Shown here piece by piece: positions 29,838 through 39,002 of a DNA stretch of 64,000 nucleotides; within the stretch, counting starts at the first letter, position 1; each line of letters begins with the position of its first letter. The notes under the pieces were generated by a model. The model saw only the letters and a program-made list of their open reading frames with translations, did not search any database and was not told where the DNA came from. This stretch comes from Penicillus capitatus. Lineage: Eukaryota > Chlorophyta. Both the position numbers and the translations under genes were made by a program. Location of the stretch: positions 1,302,001 to 1,366,000 of the forward strand of contig OZ287698.1 of assembly GCA_965649825.1 (NCBI GenBank). Reading direction: 5' to 3'.

Positions 29838-32662
29838 ATGACCGAGCGCCCATCCGGGGCCACGAGTCGGTTTCCCGCGAAGTCCAAACTCCAGCCGAAA
29901 TCTCGCAGAGCGTTGACGCCGACGATTGGGTGCTCAGGCCCGTCTACTACGAGAAATGGCACTTGTCTTGTTTCTCCGCCGATGTCTACCGGGAGGCCCA
30001 CTCGGCCTCGAACCTGAGTGGCCACGCCGTTGAAAGCCTGGACTTCCATTGGCTCCGGGAGGGGCTGGATTTCCCAACCGCCTTGTACGCAGCGTTCCGT
30101 GGGCATCACGCAGACGGAGGATCCCGAATCCACGAGCATCTGGACTGGACTAGCGCCCTCGGCCAGCTTAGCGCGCACGTAGTAGAGCCGCGATGGGTCA
30201 CTACTTGTGGCGGCGTCCCATACCGCTGCCACTGGTGGCCTGTCGCTTGGTCCCTCATCTGGTTGTCTCGGGAGCTCACTGACCGGAGGCTGAACCACTT
30301 GCTGCCAGAAGAGTGGGCACTCGTTAGTTGCGTGTCCGGATGCGTTGCAATTTGCACAGCGTCTCTGGTTGGGGCGCCTTGGCGTATGCGTGACTTGCAG
30401 CGATGGTCCTCCAACGTGTGGAGCCCGTCTAGGTATTGGTGACGCCGGGCGCGGTGCGGGAGGTCGGACCATCGGCGGAGGCGGTGGACGTGCCGCCGCA
30501 AGGGGCCTTCTGTCCATTTCCAGTTGGTGGAGTCGGTCCAGAATATTTTCGTATGTCTCGAAATTTGGCGGCAATGCCGGGCTCCGCGAGTGTGGCAACT
30601 CTTCGTCTTCACCATCACTGACAGGGCGGAGTTCCCACGCAAGTCGTGGTTTCGTCCGACGTCGGTCTTGGGTTTCGTCAGAAGCGTAGCCACCTGACCG
30701 CTGTCCCTGGCGTCCTCGGCCTCCAGGCGCTCGACCCCCTCGTCTTCCTCGTCCTCTCTGCCCGCCTCCTCTTCTGTCGCCGCGGGGCGCTTCCTCCCGT
30801 GGAACTGGTGGGGACGGCGGTGTGTTTTGCGGAGTCGCTGGAGGGGCTTCGGGCCTTGGCGCCTCTGGAGCCACTCTTCCCGCTGGTGGCGCGCGGTCTT
30901 CAGGCTGACGTGGTCCGGGATTGTTCGTCGACACTTGGGCCACCTCTTCGACTCTTGGTGCTGTTGGCGACGGACCTTGAACGACTGCCCGTCCCCTGTT
31001 CTCCTGTTGCGGAGATGGCTCACTGGTTTGTTCTTCTTGGTGCCCTTGTCCCGAACTCTGGCTGCTTCGTCCTTGACTCTCCGACCCTTGGCTGCTTCGT
31101 CGGCTACGTCGCCCTCTGGCGGCGCCCGCTCGTGGTGTCCTTGGACTCCGCTGTCGCGGGGAGGCCGGGGCCGGTCGCTCCAGCACAAACTCCTGCCCCA
31201 ACTTATCCACAAATATCCGGACCATCCACCAGCCGAGTTGCAGGATCCGGCGGATGAGTCGGAACGGTAGCGCACAAATGGCGACCACCCATTCCACGAT
31301 CTTCTCGACGGCTTTCTGCAGCGATTCCATGAGGTTCAATCCTCCGTGGATCATATCCACGGTTTTCTTGAGCAGAGCGCCCAGCACAGCGATTACGCAC
31401 ATCATTACGAAGATCACTATGCCCCAGCCCCAAAACGGTAACCAGGAGCAGAATGAGGCGAGCAATCCGAGTCCGCTGCGGAGCCACGGCCAGGCGGAAA
31501 ACAGGTTGCCGGTGGTCTTTGCTCCCCAGCGCTGAAAGTCTTCGAAGGTGTCCTCGAGTTGCTCCCTTAGGCGTTGGGTGTCGAGATTGTTCTCAATGAT
31601 ACCGTCCTGCCTTGCCTTATCGACCAGCTCAAGCGCCTCTTCGCAGCGCTTCCTTGCGTTGTCGCAGTGACGCCTGAGCCGGGTCATTGATTCCTCAATT
31701 CCTTGCATCTGCTTACTCAGCGAAAGAGTGTTTGCATCCTGGCTTTCTTTGATCTTCTTTTCCAGGTCGGCGAGCTGTGCCTGGGACAGTTTTCCACTCC
31801 TCAGCGCTTCGTCGCGCACCGCCCTAGTCACGTCCGATGCCAATTGATTCATCATGCGGTGCGCCCCGGACAGTGTCTCTTCGATACGTTTCTGCCCTTG
31901 GGACAGTGGTAGGGCGAATGCTTCGAGCTCCGCAGAGCGCTTGCTTTCGTAAAGCTTGCGTTCTGCCTGCATGTGCGCAAACATGTGGTTCATCTTACTG
32001 AGTTGGAGGATGAGTTGTGCGTCCAAGCCAGAGTTCTTAGTGGATTGTGCATGACTTAGCGTGTCCACGAAAAGCTCGGCAATTGGCTTGGCCCACGACG
32101 TCTTGGGGTCTAGACCGACATATGCCCCCAGCGCCGCCTTCATGCTTGCGGTAAATGCCGAGTTGAGTTGGAGCTCGTCCCACGCGAAGTCCGTTGTCGG
32201 GACGCATTCCGATATCCAGCCCTTCGTATTAAATTTCCATGTCGTTGTCATCTTTGACCCCCAGGGGCAGCCATCCGGCTGACGTTCGAAGTCACTGAAC
32301 GCCGCGTAGTATTCGGCGAAACGTTCTTTAGGCGTTTGCCCCTTGTTTCGTGTGAGAATGACGACGGTCCCGATTAGTCCCAGGAGGAGAAGGGTGTGCA
32401 ACCGGGAATACCAAATTGCCCTCCATCGCGCCCACGTACGGGGTGGGCGAGGATTGACGGCTGGAGGGGGTGCGTCCGCTTCTGGTGCGACAACGGGTTC
32501 GCCCGCTGGGGCCACCCCAGGTCGGGCGGCGACCGGGGCTCGTCTTCTTGTCCACCAGTCCTGTAGCTTCTCCAATTGTCTTCCTCCCCATTGGTCGAGA
32601 TCCGTCAGAGTTTGCTTGAACGCCCGGGCGTTCTCGAAGATAAGCTCCTCAAATCTACTCAT
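29801..32662 (-). CDS. gag: Retrotransposon Gag with membrane segments, zinc knuckle and retropepsin
   Basis: This 953-residue protein starts at ATG 32662. Residues 86-104 form a membrane helix (LHTLLLLGLIGTVVILT). Residues 105-390 have two cysteines (C122, C143) and a long helical coiled-coil region. Residues 397-421 form a second membrane segment (LASFCSWLPFWGWGIVIFVM). Then come an amphipathic stretch (430-490), a Pro/Arg/Gln-rich disordered region (490-755), a CCHC zinc knuckle (C759-x2-C762-x4-H767-x4-C772) and an aspartic protease with MLVDSGSSV (Asp845) and a C-terminal loop VGVNALRDFGWSLDF. Knuckle and protease are ordinary for Ty3-like Gag-Pro. I cannot see a capsid major homology region. 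The frame ends TAG 29801-29803 right after a slippery heptamer that leads into pol. Confidence 0.85.
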   Translation of the reverse strand: MSRFEELIFENARAFKQTLTDLDQWGGRQLEKLQDWWTRRRAPVAARPGVAPAGEPVVAPEADAPPPAVNPRPPRTWARWRAIWYSRLHTLLLLGLIGTVVILTRNKGQTPKERFAEYYAAFSDFERQPDGCPWGSKMTTTWKFNTKGWISECVPTTDFAWDELQLNSAFTASMKAALGAYVGLDPKTSWAKPIAELFVDTLSHAQSTKNSGLDAQLILQLSKMNHMFAHMQAERKLYESKRSAELEAFALPLSQGQKRIEETLSGAHRMMNQLASDVTRAVRDEALRSGKLSQAQLADLEKKIKESQDANTLSLSKQMQGIEESMTRLRRHCDNARKRCEEALELVDKARQDGIIENNLDTQRLREQLEDTFEDFQRWGAKTTGNLFSAWPWLRSGLGLLASFCSWLPFWGWGIVIFVMMCVIAVLGALLKKTVDMIHGGLNLMESLQKAVEKIVEWVVAICALPFRLIRRILQLGWWMVRIFVDKLGQEFVLERPAPASPRQRSPRTPRAGAARGRRSRRSSQGSESQGRSSQSSGQGHQEEQTSEPSPQQENRGRAVVQGPSPTAPRVEEVAQVSTNNPGPRQPEDRAPPAGRVAPEAPRPEAPPATPQNTPPSPPVPREEAPRGDRRGGGQRGRGRRGGRAPGGRGRQGQRSGGYASDETQDRRRTKPRLAWELRPVSDGEDEELPHSRSPALPPNFETYENILDRLHQLEMDRRPLAAARPPPPPMVRPPAPRPASPIPRRAPHVGGPSLQVTHTPRRPNQRRCANCNASGHATNECPLFWQQVVQPPVSELPRQPDEGPSDRPPVAAVWDAATSSDPSRLYYVRAKLAEGASPVQMLVDSGSSVCVMPTERCVQGGWEIQPLPEPMEVQAFNGVATQVRGRVGLPVDIGGETRQVPFLVVDGPEHPIVGVNALRDFGWSLDFAGNRLVAPDGRSVMCAAVQEAHRPN

Positions 32663-32811
32663 GACTTGCTGGTTCTCGCCAGGGGGCGCATCTTCCTGGG
32701 CCGGGGGAGCGGCCGCTGGTTCGGCAGCGGCTTGTCTTTCTTCTTCGCGCCTTTGTGCCTCTTGTCGTAACCAACCAAGATGTTGTAATAGCGCGTCGTC
32801 AGGTACCCTCC

Positions 32812-33015
32812 TTAATTCAGGAGGGGGTCTTCCTCTTGAGGCTGCTGTGGCGGTGGACCGTTCGCTCCGAAACCATGTGAAGAACTCCCCCCGGCACCCT
32901 CTTCCTGCACCTCCCTCTCGACGTCCTCGGCTTGGACGACACGTATCTCTCCCTCGCCTTGGCCGGGAGGTGGAGGTGGAGCATTGTTGCCGGAGTCGTT
33001 CCCGTGTTGGCTCAT
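32812..33015 (-). CDS. Leader ORF0 that starts inside the LTR and spans the primer-binding site
   Basis: The first ATG after the TATA-like box opens a 67-residue acidic, Pro/Gly-rich frame ([20 protein letters not shown], then many Glu/Val and GAGGSSS). About two thirds lies in the LTR; it crosses the LTR/internal junction at 32876 and is translated through the primer-binding site. It ends EEDPLLN at 32812. The gag frame, -1 relative to this one, is open upstream of the Gag ATG and looks protein-like there (ELRRVPDDALLQHLGWLRQE). ORF0 may therefore be fused to Gag by a -1 shift at a run of five C, or by one missing base in that run. Function unknown. Confidence 0.5.
   Translation of the reverse strand: MSQHGNDSGNNAPPPPPGQGEGEIRVVQAEDVEREVQEEGAGGSSSHGFGANGPPPQQPQEEDPLLN
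32858..32875 (-). other. Putative tRNA primer-binding site
   Basis: TGGTTTCGGAGCGAACGG directly abuts the LTR end on the element strand. It starts TGG, as required to pair with a tRNA CCA end. Ten of the first twelve bases match the common initiator-methionine type site (TGGTATCAGAGC). The host tRNA itself is not in the window, so the primer is inferred. Confidence 0.65.
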
Positions 33016-33486
33016 CTCACAAGCGCAGCGGAAGTCTTGGAATTGGATGAGGATGGGCGAAAGCTCGGAGGCCACACAAACAGCTTTTGCAGCAAAGAGC
33101 GACTTGTTACAACTTTGGGAATAGACAGCGAATGTTTTTGACAGATTGTATGCGGTTCAGAACACAAGTGTAAACTTTTGATGTTTTAAACGAAAGGTGG
33201 TTTATGTGTCCGACCCTCGTTTAAATACCCAGTCCCCGATGTGACAGTAGGAAAAGTATAAGAAGTTCAAGAGTGAGTTCATGGTGAGGTTCCGAATGAG
33301 ACGTAGGAAGTTCATTACGAAACTCTAGAAGTTTCCTGAGAAGCTCAGCGTGAACTTCGCAGGGACTCACTCCTTGTCATCGCGACTCAGCAGCGACGGT
33401 TACGTTGCGTAGCCAAGAGTGAAAGCAAGACATCACTACTGTCACCGTCACATCACCGTTTCCTGCACTTCGCGCCTTTCTTCACA
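32876..33486 (-). repeat. 5' LTR of the retrotransposon
   Basis: On the element's strand this LTR starts TGTGAAGAAAGG and ends AGTTCTTCACA. A TATTTAAA-like box lies at 33220-33227 on the minus strand, suggesting transcription starts near 33190. A leader ORF begins within the LTR at 33015. Comparison by eye with 24960-25570 shows no differences. Confidence 0.95.
33220..33227 (-). promoter_or_regulatory. TATA-like box in the 5' LTR
   Basis: TATTTAAA on the minus strand, about 205 bases upstream of the first ATG of the element (33015). No ATG occurs between it and that codon on the minus strand. It is the best candidate for the core promoter; the start site is not shown by sequence alone. Confidence 0.45.
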
Positions 33487-33491
33487 GGGCC
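33487..33491. repeat. Target-site duplication GGGCC, right copy
   Basis: Exact match to 24955-24959. Collapsing the two copies restores the superoxide dismutase frame. Confidence 0.95.
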
Positions 33492-33630
33492 ATCGGAGCA
33501 GAGCGTTCTCGGCCGAACCCTCGTGATACACGCCGACGAAGATGATTTGGGTCTCGTGGGAAATGCTGGAAGCCTTGCCACTGGCAATGCCGGTGCTCGT
33601 GTCGGATGCTGCGTCATCACAGTAACATGA
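33487..33630 (+). pseudogene. SOD: Secreted Cu/Zn superoxide dismutase, 3' part
   Basis: Directly after the second GGGCC the frame continues with [20 protein letters not shown] and [13 protein letters not shown], ending TGA 33628-33630. It supplies the last copper histidine (LVIHADEDD) and the C-terminal cysteine and Arg of the family. It has no start of its own and depends on the 5' part at 24454-24959. Confidence 0.9.
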
Positions 33631-33850
33631 AGCTTCACACAGATGCACGATGTATAACCTCTTCCCTCTTTCTTTACTGAAGAGAGGGATATAATAGATC
33701 TGTATATTCTAATCCATGCAAACATGCGACATGTGTTCGCTCACTGACGATAAACCACATAGACGATCTTCCTTCCTTAGAAGGGACTGTTCGTTTTGTT
33801 ATGCAATCAGCTAGAGTTGCAGTCGTACGGATCGTCCGTCTTTCGACATC

Positions 33851-34721
33851 ATGAAAATCTATACGCGTACTGGTGACGGTGGTCAGTCGAGTCTCTACAA
33901 CGGCGAGCGTGCGTCTAAAACGCATCCGGTGTTCGAGGCGTTGGGAAGTGTCGATGAGCTGAATTCAGTCATTGGCCTGGCACGAGAATATGCAACACTG
34001 CAGGAGCAAGATGATCCCTTGTTGCAACAAGTGCGATCTCCGATATCTTGTCTCCTCGACGCTCTTTCAGTTGGTCTTCGTACAATCTCGGCTGTTGGAT
34101 GTGGGATCTGCCGTCGCTACGCCGAAAGGAACGTCATCGGAAGAGGCTATTAAACGCGTTGCCTTCGATCCTGAAGCCACAACGAAGCTCGAAGTGTGAC
34201 GCAGCACTCTAGACACTGTCCCTTTGTCCACTCTATCGGACGTTTAGGCTTGGATTGATGAGATGAATGAGACACTGCCTCCTCTAAAACAGTTTATTTT
34301 GCCTTCAGGTGATCCTCTCCCCATAACCCTCCTGAGCATAACACTCCTTGACAGGCGGCCTAGCAGCATCACAATTGCATGTGGCCCGATCGGTCAGTCA
34401 TCTTTATTGTGGGCTCCTACGACTTTTTCTTAGATCTGTCGACGTGCCGAGAGAAGCATCGTTCCCATGGTCACTGAGGGAGATGTTGATGCTGGAATTG
34501 TGGTTTTCATGAATCGGTGAGTGCCATAAGAGCGCCAAAAAGAATGTTAACAGTGTGATGCGTAGGCTGAGCGATTATCTCTTCACGGCTGCACGATTCA
34601 TGGTTCGCATACCGTATAGCTTCAGCTGTCGCTTACAAATGTCAACTTTCAGGCAACAAAATGTGGACGAGCTGAGCAAAAGTACAAGAAGTCTGGAGGG
34701 GTTTCAGTAGGTGGACAATGA
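33851..34721 (+). CDS. MMAB: Cob(I)alamin adenosyltransferase, PduO/MMAB type
   Basis: The enzyme makes adenosylcobalamin from ATP and cob(I)alamin, usually in mitochondria for methylmalonyl-CoA mutase. Exon 1 has the ATP-binding N-terminus KIYTRTGDGGQSSLYNGE and FEALGSVDELNSVIGLAR. Later exons read FVQSRLLDVGSAVATPKG, WIDEMNETLPPLKQFILPS, GGLAASQLHVARSICRRAER (the Arg-rich catalytic helix) and LSDYLFTAARFM. After an intron (gttcgcatac...tttcag) it ends ATKCGRAEQKYKKSGG and TGA 34719-34721. Introns are about 40-60 nt. No obvious import leader precedes TRTGDGG, so either the organelle leader is on an upstream exon or import uses another signal. Confidence 0.87.
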
Positions 34722-34950
34722 CAATCTGCACGGTCATTGGTGCTCAAATTCTCAGACCCACGACTTTATGACATCTCAACACATCGAACTGCCCAGTGAG
34801 GACAAAAGCGTTGTCGATGGACTCTTATGTTTTGAACCATCAGCAGCTTGAAATCTTAGCAATAGTATTGATTCCGCCGTCTTACCGATTCTGCGTAGTC
34901 ATCAGTTGCCGGCATCCTTGGAACGTCAATCGACTCATTGTCATCACGAT

Positions 34951-35948
34951 CTAAAGAAAAGATATGCGCTTCGAGAACGATGATCTTTGATTGAGTTCCT
35001 TACTTGTTCTGGAAGGTGCGTGTCCTCCTCTTCTTCCATTGCTCATTCCAGGTGGAATGCTATGCCGCTCATCGCGTCTTGCTCCAGCAGATTGCCCATA
35101 ACCACTGGAATTGGGAACTGACTGCATGAGGCTCACACTCGAGAGCGGTCCCCAACGATCTTTGAAATCTGGATGCAATCCGGAAGAGGGCTGTTCCTGA
35201 GCTGATGAACGCTGTTCGACGGACGGAGGCGGAGGATCGAAAGACACAAAAGGGACAAACTGACTGCCCGATGGTATTCTGTTGGGTTTCGGATGACCAA
35301 TACTCTTCTCTGGTTCCTGTGACGGATAGGGATTTGTATTCGATCCCAAGGATGATCTCTCCAAACGATAAGCATCTGTATATTGCTGATTCTGGATGGT
35401 ATTTGGGGGCACGGGGTCCCGATTGAGATCTGGGCGCTGTGCCACTGTCGACTGGTCCGCGAAGAGGTTATTGTTCTGCCTTCGACGATCTGGATGTGAA
35501 GGAGCCGAATTGCCAGCCGAAGAAAGAGTGTTGTTCCTGAGAGGGGCAGTGGCGTAATCTAAAAACATCCTCCTTTGAGATCATGCATGACGCGGGTCAC
35601 TTCAAACTGGGATCCAATTTTGCTTGTCCGGTCGGTGTCGTTCTTTTGACTTGGTAAGGGACGATTTCGTGATGGGTCTGGTTGATTTGGCTTGTTGATG
35701 CATACCTACGTCTCAAGTTTAGACAAGAGAAACAAGTACGGCACGGCAGACATGGCTTCTGGGATCCTTGTGTGCGTTGGTGGGTGGTGGAGGGCGTCGC
35801 TCGTTCCGTGTCCCCATGTTGTATTTTGCATCTCTTTGTGAGCAGCATCGACGTCGCTCAGTGTGAACGAAGGGTAACCTTGCAGATGCTGATTCAAGAG
35901 ATCTTCGTTTGCCTTCTTCTGAAGTTTTTCATACACTTTCTGCGTCAC
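34951..35948 (-). CDS. Low-complexity polar region, possibly the C-terminal extension of BRCC36
   Basis: Exons read KVYEKLQKKANEDLLNQHLQ and YPSFTLSDVDAAHKEMQ, then ASTSQINQTHHEIVPYQVKR and a 200-residue Asn/Pro/Ser/Gln-rich stretch (for example NNNLFADQSTVAQRPDLNRD) ending SSFSKRISFL at 34951. A 50-nt intron with ideal phase (gtatgctaaa...gtgacgcag) can join the first exon to the BRCC36 frame at IEHYQ, in place of the BRCC36 stop. A 28-nt intron at 35573-35600 joins the last two exons. It may instead be a separate gene starting at an unseen exon. The frame between 35700 and 35850 is ambiguous. No domain is recognised. Confidence 0.45.
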
Positions 35949-35990
35949 ACTTTTTTCTCACTCTTTCCTTAAGCAACGCTTTAGCATACT

Positions 35991-37228
35991 TGATAGTGTT
36001 CAATTTCGCGGTCGATCTGACATAACTGGACTTTGGTCTGTTCGGCCATGCTCAACAGTCCGTTCAGATTGGGTACAAGCAGACCGTTGATCAGCTGCAT
36101 GAGACTCTGATAGAAGACACTACTCTGATGCACACGCACCAAGTTCGACACACTATATCACACCATCATCGACGGGTTAATGGACTGGATAAACCAACTG
36201 CTGCTGATTTTGTTGTATCTTCTGGTAAGCTGTTCTTTCTTCATTGAGCAGCGTCTTGTGCAAATTGGCAACATCCATCAAACTATACTCGCATTGTTCG
36301 ACAGGCGTCACAATCTTGATGGGAATTTCTTTGTGTTCGAACTGCATGGTTGATGATGATGCAGAGGCTTGGGCATCTCTTTGATCTAGTCACATCAGTC
36401 ATTCCAGTGATTGGCACCAGACAGACATACCCTTTAAGGAACGAAGAATTGCTTGCTTCATTTCTTCGTCATCATCTCTATCGATCTCCATGTGATGCAG
36501 TCCAACGCCGTTTGGTTGCGGAGCATTGGCCGTTTTTGTCTGGAAAGCCGTGCATTTAAGTACTTGATCACGATTGAAGCACGAAATGATCAATCCCACA
36601 AATCCAGAGTCCAAAGACTGGTGCTGAGCCTGATCACTGTTCGTTTGCAAAAGCACCAGACATTTCGAGGATCACGTCTAACCTGCGTGCGGAGATCGAC
36701 ATGTGAAGGCTGGACAGTGATGTTTGGATGCGAATGATACCAACCGACTACTCTTGTGAGAATACCTACAGATTCGCCCGTCTCGGAGAATCCCCGAGGA
36801 AAGATGGATGGTCGTAAACCTGTCTTGTTTGTCAACTCTTCCGCTTTCGAAATGCATTCGCTGAGTTGATGATGACTGGGTTCCACACGATCCTAACGAT
36901 CCATATTGCTAACAACAAACCAATGACATTTTCACGCACTTTTCGTCGGTCTGTGCGTATCTGAGGAATACATCTCCATATGCGACAAATGCTTTTGCCC
37001 GTTTCGGACCTCTGTTGATGTGAAACTGTCTTGGACCGTATGCGAGAAAACATGCGCGTTACCAGTATATCTCCGAGCAGGATGCCCATCACTTCTTCGC
37101 TTCCTGTTGTCAATGCATGCAGTGTACAGGTGTGCAACACGTCTGTAGCCATGCGAAAGTTTGACGAATTGGAAAGCTTGCGTTTAATGCGCTATACCAC
37201 TAACGACGTTCACTTGGTCGAGAGACAT
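35991..37228 (-). CDS. BRCC3: BRCC36-type JAMM/MPN+ K63 deubiquitinase
   Basis: Exon 1 (ATG 37228, MSLDQVNVVS) is joined by an intron (gtatagcgca...ggctacag) to DVLHTCTLHALTTGSEEVMG. The JAMM metal motif is complete: Glu in EEVMGILLGD and H-x-H...S...D in VVGWYHSHPNITVQPSHVDL. Another exon gives DSGFVGLIISCFNRDQ and DEEMKQAILRSL. The C-terminal half has the BRCC36 helical region (VTPVEQCEYSLMDVANLHKT, VHQSSVFYQSLMQLINGLL and QTKVQLCQIDREIEHYQ). BRCC36 cleaves Lys63-linked ubiquitin in the BRISC and BRCA1-A complexes. It needs an Abraxas-like partner, not seen here. Taken alone it would stop at TAA 35991-35993; an alternative splice continues into the downstream region. Confidence 0.88.
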
Positions 37229-38460
37229 TTTTCCAAAGCGGCAAAATGCAGTCCATTCCGTGCATCATCCCTGAGTTAAAAGGATATGAGGAATTGAGCT
37301 AGATGTGGTCGATGTTCCGCTACGTCGTTATGAGACGAAGGGGGTCGATTCACCTGGTTGCAGAAGATCAGAAATTTTCGAAGGGACGCACAAGAGCAGT
37401 CCTTTCCATCAGGTCTGGAATCCGCACTGAGAGCAGCATAAAATCTCTGACAATTCAGGTTGTCGCCGATTACTCTATGAGCGTTGAGGTTGAATAAAAG
37501 AGTGCCGACAAATACTTGAATAGCATTGCAGGTAAGTCATTTTATATGTCACGGTCACGTCGATCATGGTTGGCCTACCGTAAGCCAACAGATTGTGGAA
37601 ATCATCCATTCATCCAAGTAAATGTTCTTTTGTTATTGGTAGCGGTATTGAGAGTATGCATGTGTCTTATATTAATTCCCGCACGAAACAACAACTGCTT
37701 CGTCTCAACAGATGAATTCTCTAATCTGAATCGAAATGTACTGTCGGGAATCGTGTGACAACACCATTATAAAACTGTAAATCGAATCGCTCGCGACGAC
37801 ATCGATGACAATGCACTCAGACTTACCACTAGAAAATCAAGATTAATTACAGGCCGAGTGCCGTCCTTAAATACATGCGATGGTCAAGGATTCCTAACCT
37901 TAATTTCCTAACAGCTGCGAACTTGTGCGCGAGTTCAACAACCATACCTCTATCGTTATGAGGAAGTTGCAAGGGTGTTCTCCATCTGTCGCTCTCCATT
38001 GCTTTGGAGCTCCTGGATGGCTGTTAGATGCGCGCAACAGTCGCTATGTTGTCATCCGCGCTTCGCATGCCAACCTCCAACATGTACAACGAGTACTCAG
38101 GAACCCGATGAACAGTTTGTTGATAACAGTATCTCATGTAAACTGAAGAACAAGGCGTGATAGGAGCTGTGTTGAGGCGATTGGCGCCGATGTGACACAA
38201 AGACTCCCCAAGTTTCTGGATGAAAAGTTGTGTTGTGTCGGATGTTGCGGAGTCGGTTGAGCCAGGAGGCGAACCTGGCTAAAACTTGGAAGACCAGAAA
38301 ATCGAATAGGTACAGAGTGAACCTTGTGGCACAGCCACTTGAGATACTCCGGTTGTCAGAAGCTCATCAAAAAGTTCCACTTGCTGTCTCGGAAGAATTC
38401 CCGAAGTAAGAGGCAACAATACTACATATTTAATTGGTTGTCTTGTTGCGAGTTTGCTTA
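37229..38460. other. Gene-poor, AT-richer stretch
   Basis: Frames here are short and have no protein-like motif or consistent splice pattern. Base composition becomes more AT-rich than in the flanking genes. This marks the left part of a 4-kb region (37.2-41.2 kb) that includes retroelement debris. Confidence 0.5.
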
Positions 38461-38730
38461 TCAATTGTTCCTCGTTCTGTAGATTACCTCATCTCCGGGT
38501 TTTCTTTCTGCCTCCAATCTCTGTTGTAACTCAAATGTTACGGGCTTCCCTGCTCGTTTCGACAAGTGTTTTTGTCGCATTGATTCCGCGGAAAAGGTCG
38601 AGGAGGAGGCATGCCGTAGCATTTCTTGCGTCTTCTTTTGGGTAGTTTCTCCATGGAAGGTTTTGTGGTTTTGGACAATTATGGCACCTTTGTTTTCCGA
38701 CCTACAACGTGAATTGCCGAATTTTGACAT
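38461..38730 (-). CDS. Small unrecognised ORF
   Basis: ATG 38730 opens an 89-residue polar, basic frame (MSKFGNSRCRSENKGAIIV, then HGETTQKKTQEMLRHASSST and FELQQRLEAERKPGDEV). It is more protein-like than its surroundings but matches no family I know. It may be a gag-like remnant of the decayed element next to it. Confidence 0.3.
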   Translation of the reverse strand: MSKFGNSRCRSENKGAIIVQNHKTFHGETTQKKTQEMLRHASSSTFSAESMRQKHLSKRAGKPVTFELQQRLEAERKPGDEVIYRTRNN

Positions 38731-39002
38731 GAGCTTCGTGAGTTTTAGGAAAGCATGAGTTTGAATCGCAGTTTATTTTACAGTTGCTTTCGCCAATGGC
38801 ATTTTACGACCCATTACTGGCCGCTAGTTAATTGTTCAAATGCTTCTCAAACTTCTAGCTTTCACCCGTTCATCTTTTATTGGATCATTCGTCTTTTGGC
38901 GACGTCTCAGAAGTGTTATGAGCGAGTCAGCAGTAGGCGCTTCCCAATAGAGACGCAGTTCGATGTCCGAGTGGAGGGATATCAAATGTTGATCAGCATC
39001 AG

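Larger units (their letters stand above)
24960..33486 (-). mobile_element. Complete Ty3-type LTR retrotransposon with extra ORFs
   Basis: The element is 8527 bp and lies on the minus strand inside the superoxide dismutase gene. It has two 611-bp LTRs that appear identical by eye, TG...CA ends with a 6-bp terminal inverted repeat (TGTGAA/TTCACA), and a 5-bp target duplication GGGCC. The order on its own strand is LTR with leader ORF, gag (with protease), pol (RT, RNase H, integrase), a third ORF, LTR. RT before integrase puts it with Ty3/gypsy-like elements, not copia. No chromodomain is seen in integrase. All main ORFs are open, so the copy may be active. Gag and ORF3 are unusual (see their entries). 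Confidence 0.97.

Noticed and set aside
30106-31275. 389-codon frame overlapping gag on the same strand
   Set aside because: It lies in the Arg/Pro/Gln-rich low-complexity part of gag, where GC-rich codons suppress stops in other frames. Its product shows no domain or hydrophobic pattern.
32932-33141. Plus-strand ORF present in both LTRs
   Set aside because: It is antisense to the leader ORF, has no motif and no promoter signal; repeated only because the LTR is repeated.
24960-33486. Classification as an endogenous retrovirus with env
   Set aside because: No surface/transmembrane glycoprotein ORF is present downstream of pol; ORF3 is retropepsin-like, and the host seems to be an alga.
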